Below the pieces are notes generated by a model. It was not told the DNA's origin. It did no database searches and worked only from the letters and a program-made list of their open reading frames with translations. Shown piece by piece: positions 42,264-49,425 of a stretch of DNA of 49,425 bases (its first letter is position 1; each line of letters begins with the position of its first letter). The stretch lies in the NCBI GenBank assembly GCA_000827265.1, contig KN834903.1, forward strand, positions 5,515 to 54,939, written 5' to 3'. Both the position numbers and the translations under genes were made by a program. This DNA comes from Collybiopsis luxurians FD-317 M1 (taxonomy: Eukaryota > Basidiomycota > Agaricomycetes > Agaricales > Omphalotaceae).

Positions 42264-44538
42264 ATGTCGGTCGAAGAGCTCAAGGGCAGCGGCAACGGAG
42301 CAGTAGAAGTAGCACTGGCACCTCAGGTCGCTACCACGGCTCAAATTGCGCCTACAAAGTCGGTCGATGGCTATGAAGTTGATTTGGAGCCTCATGAACA
42401 TCCGCAAAATAAACCGGTATTCTTCAAATGGGTCATTGTCGGGGTTGTAGGAATGTCTGCTCTTTGCGTTACGTGTGAGACCTCTGCGGTACGTGGCTTT
42501 GATGACTGGATTGTCGCCATTCTCAACTTGAACTGATGTGGAACAGGCATCGGTAACTGAATCTGGAATCTCACGAGATTTTCATGTGGGACCAGAGGTT
42601 ACAATCCTCTCTGTTTCTCTTTTTGTCCTTGGATTGGGAATCGGTTCGTCCCCTGTGTCGTCGTGATGAATATATGCCATGAGCCATAAACCGCATGCTT
42701 CCTTAGGTCCTTTGCTGACGGGCCCGCTATCAGAAGTTTACGGGAGGAACTTTGTCTATCGAACATCCTTTGCCCTCCTCACCGCTTTCACATTTGGAGT
42801 TGCTTTTGCTCCTAATATTGGTGAGGTCGATTCTTCTGCGATCTTTCCGAGCCGTTGCCTCTAAGACGTATACTTCCCAAGTCGTGCACCTAGTTTTCCG
42901 GTTCCTTGGTGGATTCATTGGCTCAAGTTTCTTGACCGTAGCCGGAGGCTCAGTTAGCGACCTGTTTGAGAATCGTCAAGTCGGAAAGTAAGTTCAATTC
43001 TAAATGTGCATTCAGAGCCACTTATGTTCGTATCTGTAGCGCGATGGTACAGTTCTGGCTGCGTTGTTCATATATCTGGAAGCTAAACATGGTCCAACAG
43101 CTGGCCTTTGTTCTGACTGCTTTTGTAGGTCCCGTCCTTGGTCCTCTTTATGCTGGGTTGGTGTGAATTTTGGTTCCGTTCCTATAATGCTTACTCGTGA
43201 TGTGGGATTTCAAGGTTTGTCAATCAGGTTCGTAGAGCGCATGAGCAAGTCACCACACTACTTAATCGCATTTGGGTGATTCGACCTCTAGCATTTGGAC
43301 TGGCGATGGACATACTACATTTTGATAATATGGTCATTCCTTCAAACAATTGCGCTCTTCACAGTCCGTTCTTCTTTTTCTCTCTTCAACAACCATAGCC
43401 TAACTTTCATATCAGATTGTCCCCGAGACATACGTGCCCGTGTTAAGAAAATGGAAAGCCAAAAGGTCAAAATCTGAATATTTTGTCTTGACAGTAATTT
43501 GAGCCTTAGCCTTTGCTCTGGTGTGTCTACAGACTTCGAAAGTCTACTGGAGATCCTAAGTATTATGCGCCCCTGGATCGAAGGACGCAGTCAATGACTC
43601 AAGCCATCATTATCAGCTGCTATCGGCCATTCCGCAAGTCATGCTTGTAATTCCTTGCGGTAGATTTTCTCATATTGCTTATACTCATAGAACTTGTTAT
43701 ATATGAGCGCATGGCTCTTTTATTATGCACCTGGTAAAGCATTTTCTGAATACTGGTCTTTTCAACCCTTTGACACATCAAATAATAGGTCCGCGTTGAT
43801 TCTAGGGATTCTTTACCTGTCATTCCAAGCGTTCCCCATAATATTTGGGGATGTTCACCACTTCAATGTCGAGGATGTTGGAATGACATTCATTGGGATT
43901 GGTGTAGGAATGTTAGCCAGTATTTTCATCCAGCCATACTTTAACCGGTAAGTTTGACACCAGCTTTCATCTCTTGCAAAGTTACTCCTTCCTCACATAC
44001 TTTCTTTATTTATTATTTAGGTATCTGGTACAAGAAGCAGAGAAAGCAGGTAGCCCTATGCCACCACCTGAAGCCCGATTACTTGGAGCTGAAATCGGTG
44101 GTGTCTGTGCTCCAATCAGTTTATGGTGGCTTGCATTCACAACTTACCCCGGTGTCCACTGGATTGTTCCCATCCTTGCCTCAGTCCTTTTTGGATTCAG
44201 CATCATCTTGGTATTCACCTCTGTCCTAACATATCTTGTTGCTGCCTATCGCCCTGTGGCAGCTAGCGCAATGGCTTCGAACAGTGCAATGAGGTATTCA
44301 TTTGGAGCTTGCTTTCCACTCTTTGCAGGACAGATGTATACTCGGTTGGGGACCGTTGGGGCAACGGCATTGTTGGCTGGATTGATGACTGCGGCTGCTC
44401 CGTTACCGTATGAAAGATTTTATCATCTTGGTGTTTTCCCTTTTACCAGCTGATGATGTGGGCTGATACAGATTCATTTTCAAACGAATTGGACCAAGAA
44501 TTCGGGCAAAGTCTCGATTTGCTAACTTCCCGTCATGA
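42264..44538 (+). CDS. MFS transporter, DHA1 / polyamine-drug exporter type
   Basis: ATG 42264 (MSVEELKGSGNGAVEVALAP). A ~50-residue cytoplasmic N-terminus leads to TM1 KWVIVGVVGMSALCVTCETS. Then come SGISRDFHVGPEVTILSVSL, the MFS signature GPLLTGPLSEVYGRNFVY, FRFLGGFIGSSFLTVAGGSV, SDLFENRQVG, FVGPVLGPLYAGL (proline-rich motif C-like), LDWRWTYYILIIW, VPETYVPVLRKWKAKR, DPKYYAPLDRRTQSM, ALILGILYLSFQAFPIIFG, PMPPPEARL in the loop, and a final IFKRIGPRIRAKSRF before TGA 44536-44538. About ten introns are needed; all those checked keep frame. They include one probable GC-AG intron at about 43635-43688 (donor GCAAGT). The gene looks intact. It would export small molecules across the plasma membrane, and may serve the neighbouring metabolic genes. 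Confidence 0.82.
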
Positions 44539-45788
44539 GGAAACGACGCTATACGAGAAGAGGAAATTGACATGGGACAGTGACTGTACAATTCTGGCGC
44601 TGTAATTCGCTATCATAACATCGGAAGATCTCTTTTTAGTAAACTTTGGTATATATCAATATGATGCATTACAAGTTACAATAAGTGATTGTCACCTACT
44701 CGTCCTTCAGTTTACGTCCTCAGAGTGCTCAGTGCCGTGACGTGTCATAATCGATCGACGAATCCTATACTTTCTCAAAACATTGCTGATCCATTTATTT
44801 ATTCAATTTCAACTAGTTCATTATAATGATTATAAAGTGAGTACTGCGAGCGTAGACTTTACTCTTTCGAAGTAATGAGGCCTGAATATCTAGCGATGCC
44901 AGAGGTAGTTTGCAGACAGTCCTGAGATATGATTGCGTCCTGGATTGATAAATCACTCTGGTAGAATATGTGGAACGCATATGCTACTGAAACAGTGGGC
45001 GACCAAATGAAAATAAGAAACAGGCGACCCGTCCTAAAATAGAAACTCCACATTACATCATACTGTCCTTAGTCCACTCAGTGGCACTCGGACAGAACTG
45101 AACCACTTCGGGCCGTCTTACTGTGATATAAGGATACTCGTCCTGTACGAACCACCCTTCATCAGCGAAACATACTGCCAGCATAGGCCAGCCAGGAACC
45201 CTCTTGGGCTCTCTGGGTATCCCAGACTGATCAGGCATGCCAAGGACACTAGGTCCTCAGGGGACACCCCCCCATATGTTGTATTAGCCTAGAGTGCAAT
45301 AGTTGCCTTCAGTTTCCACTGGAAAGTCTCAAAGATTTTTGAAGAAGCATAAGCAACCAGGGTATGAGTGTAAAGCAGAGAATTTACTTTCCCATCTCTT
45401 CAAATTACTTTACATGCAGCTATAGTGATGTCAGAGAACTTCATTGCATCTTTGAACAGCAATTAAATGGTTTACCTTTGAATCAAACTATTCCAGGATC
45501 ACTCATACTGCACTTGGAACCAATTGCAGTGGACCTGAGGCTCTCTCAAATTAAAGTAATGATCTTTCATTACTAACTGGTAGATATTAGGAAGAATTAC
45601 TGGGTGTCTTAAGCTGGCAAAGACTGCTCTTGGGAATACTGAAACCCCTAGAGGTCTCTGGCAAGTGTTACAAAATTAGTCACTGATTACCTGACTACAT
45701 CCTAGTAGTTCTTCACCATACTTAAGATGAATCTTGGGAAAGATATAAACAGACTCAGAAGATGTGAAAGACCAGCTGAACAACCATG
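44539..45788. other. Intergenic region, no clear gene
   Basis: A - strand frame 45238-45053 (VPGWPMLAVCFADEGWFVQD, then EYPYITVRRPEVVQFCPS) reads like real protein but is short and unassigned; it may be a fragment of a lost gene. A C-rich run (CACCCCCCCAT) is near 45266. Otherwise no feature was recognised. Confidence 0.4.
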
Positions 45789-46113
45789 TGTTGGAGATAC
45801 GTACGCTCGGGCAAGCTGTGCCTAGGCGCCGCATCTGTATCTTACATAGTTTATCCTTCCTTTAGATGTTTGTTCCGCTGGCGGTTGAGTCAACGGAAGC
45901 ATTTTTACTCTACTTATATATTTCGTATTGAAGCAATGGCCCCCTCAGAGTCTTCTACTATACTCTGAGGTGAGCCTAGCTATTCTGTTATCTCTAACTA
46001 CGTACTGACTACACTTGTATAGTGATACTTACTGTACTCCGTTAGGTATTTAATACATCAGAGTCTTCTACTATACTCTGAGTGATACTTACTGTACTCC
46101 ATTAGCTCTAACA
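45789..46113 (+). mobile_element. 5' LTR of copia family 2
   Basis: Begins TGTTGGAGATACG and ends AGCTCTAACA, so the termini are inverted (TGTTGGAG / CTCTAACA, one mismatch). A TATA-like CTTATATATTT is near 45914. GGTTATTGGGCCCC follows directly, in the place and style of a copia primer-binding site, and the Gag ATG is at 46142. The LTR contains two duplicated words: TCAGAGTCTTCTACTATACT at 45945 and 46058, and AGTGATACTTACTGTACTCC at 46021 and 46081. Confidence 0.7.
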
Positions 46114-46141
46114 GGTTATTGGGCCCCCAAATTGCTCAAAA

Positions 46142-47513
46142 ATGTCTACAACCGTAAACATGCTTACCGACTCTCTCCCAACAAACATCCCTACTCTCAA
46201 TCCTACTGGCAGGAACTGGGCCATTTTCAGCCTCTGTTTTGTTTCCAGTGTCCAAGGTAAAGGGCAGTGGGATCACTTCACCGGCACTGCTACTCGCCCT
46301 CCTCAGTGCTCCCACTACAACCCTCATTTCCACCATGGATTCCTGGGAGAAGGATGAGGCTGCAGCTCGCAACCTCCTCCTCTCGAAGGAACCTGACTCT
46401 GTGGCTCTCAAGCTCAGCAAACACACCAGCGTTGCTGATGCATGGTCTGCCCTTGTTACCAAGTACACCAAAAAGTCGGAATACACTCAGACTGACCTCC
46501 GTCAGTCATTCCTTGACTCTTCCTGTAGTGACAGTAATGTTCATCAGTCATTCCTCGACTCTTCCTGTAGTGACAGTAACGTTCATCAGTTTCTTGACAA
46601 GCTCACAGCTGAGAAAGAATCCCTTGCCTCAGTCAGTGTGGTCATCGATGATAACAACTATCGCTTGACTATTTTGCACAGTATCCCCTGGAACTATGCT
46701 TCATATGCTTCCAGCATTCTTGTGACTGCCAAGCTCACCAACCCATCTATCACCATTGACCCCTCTGCTCTTGCTATCACCATCTCTGAGGAATACAATT
46801 GCCTGGTGCGTCATAAAAATCATGCAAAGTCTCAGAATGGTGGTAAAGGTGATGAAGACAATGAGGCTCTGGCTGTATCATCCTCATCAGGTAATTGCAA
46901 GCTGTCTTCAGGATGTGTGTGTTGGAAGTGCAGGGAGAAAGGACATTTGAAGAGAGACTGCAAAAAGAAAAGGACTGATTCTGGTAAAGGATTGGGTAGT
47001 GGTGCTAATGCCATTGAGTTGGATTCAGACTGGAAAGGCAACAGAGCATTTGCTGTTGATGAAGACAGGAGCATGCCTGACCTCGCTTCGGTTTCAGATA
47101 GCGATTGGGATGAGTCTTCATGTGTTGGGGATGATTCTGTTGAGGAGCTCAGTGACGGTCAAGCTCTGTTCTCCGATGTCGAAGAGGAAAGTGTGCCAAA
47201 CTTACCTGCAGGTCTCAAGGAGGATTGGAGTGATATTCAATCACTTCATAGCTCTGGCTTCGAGTGGGCTACTTCTGACATTTCTAGTCAGCCTGCAGCT
47301 GAGGTTTCTGACACAACCAATCTCCCCTCCTCTGCTTGTTCCAAGCTGTACGGCTCTGGATGTAGTTGCCACATTTCTCCTTACTGTGACAACTTCACTT
47401 TGAATCAATCCCACCAAAAAGTCTATGCGCTGCAAACAAACAAAGTTTCAGTGCCACTGGTATTGGTTCAATTACTGTTGACATCCCCAATGGTATCGAT
47501 GCAACCAAGTTAG
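46142..47513 (+). pseudogene. Ty1/copia Gag and start of protease (copia family 2)
   Basis: ATG 46142 gives MSTTVNMLTDSLPTNIPTLN and the typical copia start NWAIFSLCF with GKGQWDHFTGT. The frame then shifts (+1 net) near 46310 and stays open to 47513: LSKHTSVADAWSALVTKYTK, then a 42-bp perfect-length tandem duplication (QSFLDSSCSDSNVH twice, about 46503-46586). It continues to NYRLTILHSIPW and a CCHC zinc knuckle CWKCREKGHLKRDC (46921-46962), followed by an acidic region. The protease active site reads LYGSGCSCHISPY at about 47347-47385, where the copia family has Asp-Ser-Gly: the catalytic Asp codon is now Gly. The frame ends at TAG 47511, after a second frameshift near 47440 that returns to the pol frame. 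Confidence 0.85.
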
Positions 47514-49013
47514 AACTTACCGAAGTTCTATATTCTCCTGAGGTCAGCTATACTCTGGTTTCTATGGGCAAGCTTGATGATCATGGTTTCTCAACCACCC
47601 TTGCAGGCAGCAAGTGCACCATCTATGGTCCTACCAGTGAGCTGGTTGGTGAGGTTGCAAAGAACACTGGTGGCCTCTATTGTGTTGATCGAGGGGGAGA
47701 GGATGGGGTGGCAGCTGTGGAGGTGATCAGTTTGGATCAACTTCACTGTTGAATGGGTCATATCTCACCTAAGGTTGCCAGAATGATGGTAACCAAAGGT
47801 TTCACTACTGGTATTAAGCTGGACAATACTGGCCCACAAGACACCTTCTGTGAGTCTTGTGTATACGCAAAGGCAATGTGTAAGCCAGTAGCGAAGGAGC
47901 AAAAGGAGGAATCATGAGCTACCTCTTTTGGCAAAGAAGTCCATTCTGATTTGTGGGGCCCTGCACCAGTTGAGTCGCTGAGAGGAAAACATTACTACAT
48001 TTCCTTCATTGATGACCATTCCTGATTTGCTTACCTCGAGTTTCTCCATTGCAAGAACAAGGCTTTCTGTGCCTACCTTGAGTATGAGGCTTGGGTCAAG
48101 ACTCAGCATGATGCCACCATCAAGACCCTTCACTTGGATGTAGGCGGCGAGTACACTGGGAAGGAATTTGTTGTCCATCTCAAAAACAATGGCACTTGGC
48201 AGAAACTCACCACTCACGATACACCTCAATTCAATGGGATTGCGGAATGCTACAACTGCACACTGATTGAGAAGGTTCATGCAATGCTTCACTCAAGTGG
48301 GCTCCCTCAAGCTTTGTGGGCAGAAGCTGTCTGTCATGCTGTATGGGTGTTGAATTGTACTTCTACAAAAGCTCTGGATGGCAAAACTCCATTAGAAGTT
48401 GTGACTGGGAAGAAACCAGACTTATGAGGTTTACGAGAGTGGGGGGATAAGGTGTGGGTACACCTCGAAAAGGGTGATAAATTTGGTGGCAAGGTAAAGG
48501 AAGGTCATTGGGTTGGTGTTAATGATGCCACCAATGGTGAATGGAAATCCTTTTGGATCTATTGGCTGGACTCACACAGAGTCACGCCAGAATGGAATGT
48601 CTACAGCAATAAGACCTCAGCTGAAATTGTTTGCATTGAGGGGGAGAATTGGGAATTCGACTTACCAATTTCAACCCCAGCACCCACTGCTCCAGAACTG
48701 AACCCTACACCATCTCAACCTCCTGTTGAATCTGTACCTACTGCTACACCTCTGTCTACTCGTTGTACTTGCAAACCAAGCCAATGTGTCCTCAATATAA
48801 TTGAGGGGTGTGGTCACAGTACTGAACTCCTGCATGGTGTGCAAGCACCTGCCGATACAACTCTGGAATGCATTGAAGAAGAGCTTGAGGGTGATGGTGA
48901 AGCTGACTGGATTATGCTGCTTGAAGATGCAAATTTCCTTGAAGAATACGCATTAGCAGCAGAGACAAGCAATGCTGAAGCTCTCAAACCACATACCTTG
49001 GCTGAAGCCAAAT
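47440..49013 (+). pseudogene. Ty1/copia protease end and integrase (copia family 2)
   Basis: In frame 2: the protease tail LYSPEVSYTLVSMGKLDDHG, then the integrase. The zinc-binding start has LH..MGH split by TGA 47750 and FCESCVYAKA. The catalytic core has HSDLWGPAP (Asp), HLDVGGEYTG (Asp) and FNGIAECYNCTLIEKVHAM (Glu, about 48237-48290). It is followed by VWVHLEKGDKFGGKV and YWLDSHRVTPEWNVYSN. Four stops, all TGA (47750, 47915, 48023, 48425). Family Arg positions read Cys or His, for example AECYNC and STRCTCKPSQC. The element is cut by a gypsy LTR at 49014, just as the pre-RT region (HTLAEAKL) begins. Confidence 0.85.
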
Positions 49014-49425
49014 TGTCACGAAGCGGTTTACAGCGGAGTGGCTTTCAAGAGCACAGTAATCAGTTTAGGCAGAGTCTGGTCCCAATCGACAGAGTTAATT
49101 AAATAGTCTACTGGTACAAGCAGGATACTCACCTGGTCCCAATCGACAGAGAGGTCAAGATAGGGACTCAGGTTACAGGTGGTAGGTATATATACTGTAG
49201 TAAGCTGTAAGAGAGACTAATGCTACTGGAGGATAAGATGAGAAACTAATGCTACTGGAAGACAATAGCTAAGTGACAGCTACAAGAATAAAAGGTATGG
49301 AGCATGTGGTCATGCGACAGATGTGAGAAGAGAAACAAGGACAGTTCATTAATAAACAATGACAGTGGGAGCAAAATAGAAAAGAACAATGATACCGTGT
49401 GGAGTGGAGATAGGGAGTTGTATGT
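49014..49425 (-). mobile_element. Gypsy LTR (same family as 9123-9621), cut by window edge
   Basis: Starts TGTCACGAAGC and is nearly colinear with 9123-9530 (GTTTACAGCGGAGTGGCTTTC, GTCTACTGGTACAAGCAGG, GGTAGGTATATATACTGTAG and on). It has a ~30-bp extra block near 49213-49245 that duplicates ACTAATGCTACTGGA. Strand is given by analogy with the 9-kb copy. It inserts into copia family 2. Confidence 0.8.

Noticed and set aside
42966..43290. Frameshifts and an early stop in the MFS gene
   Set aside because: Three GT-AG introns joining VGNAM, LAFVLTAFVGP and LDWRWTYY explain the apparent breaks.
1..49425. CRISPR arrays or bacterial operons
   Set aside because: No spaced direct-repeat array; introns and retrotransposons show a fungal nuclear genome.

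Overview
The window looks like an Agaricomycete (mushroom-forming basidiomycete) genome segment. Introns are short (about 47-70 nt, GT-AG, one likely GC-AG). Gene families include DUF6532-like proteins, multi-TM proteins of the mushroom type, GMC oxidoreductases and stand-alone adenylating domains. The DNA is heavily loaded with degenerate LTR retrotransposons. No tools were run; identifications rest on motif reading and recall of families.

Layout. 1-240 holds a ~75-bp tandem repeat. 611-1892 is a DUF6532-like gene. 2087-13351 is a mosaic of broken retrotransposons: a + strand Ty3/gypsy copy with LTR, Gag and protease but no RT; a Ty1/copia integrase fragment; a - strand gypsy 3' end (LTR, integrase, chromodomain); and a second copia family with RT, RNase H and 3' LTR. 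13.35-19.5 kb is low in recognisable genes, with decayed coding-like stretches on both strands and a palindromic MITE. 19.65-23.1 kb is a CpG-richer island with a hypothetical gene and a head-to-head pair of paralogues. 23.65-27.7 kb is a - strand degenerate copy of a large multicopy Agaricomycete protein family that hosts two independent TIR insertions. One is a 501-bp foldback element with a 9-bp target duplication; the other is a second copy of the MITE.

28.9-44.5 kb is a metabolic/membrane block. It contains two paralogous multi-TM genes (28.9 and 38.1 kb), a degraded GMC oxidoreductase, a stand-alone adenylation-domain protein, a truncated class V aminotransferase and an apparently intact MFS exporter. 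Two TIR elements sit in this block: a 1012-bp element with a 10-bp target duplication, and a ~460-bp element carrying telomere-like CCCTAA repeats, with a tRNA-like sequence next to it. 45.8 kb to the end is a second copia element (5' LTR, Gag, protease, integrase), broken by the same gypsy LTR family seen at 9.1 kb.

The strongest window-wide signal is mutational. Nearly every in-frame stop in the transposons and the multicopy family is TGA, at positions where an arginine codon (CGA) fits, and conserved Arg residues have become Cys or His. This is what deamination of methylated CpG would leave, and it contrasts with the CpG-containing, open genes at 20-23 kb and 42-44.5 kb.
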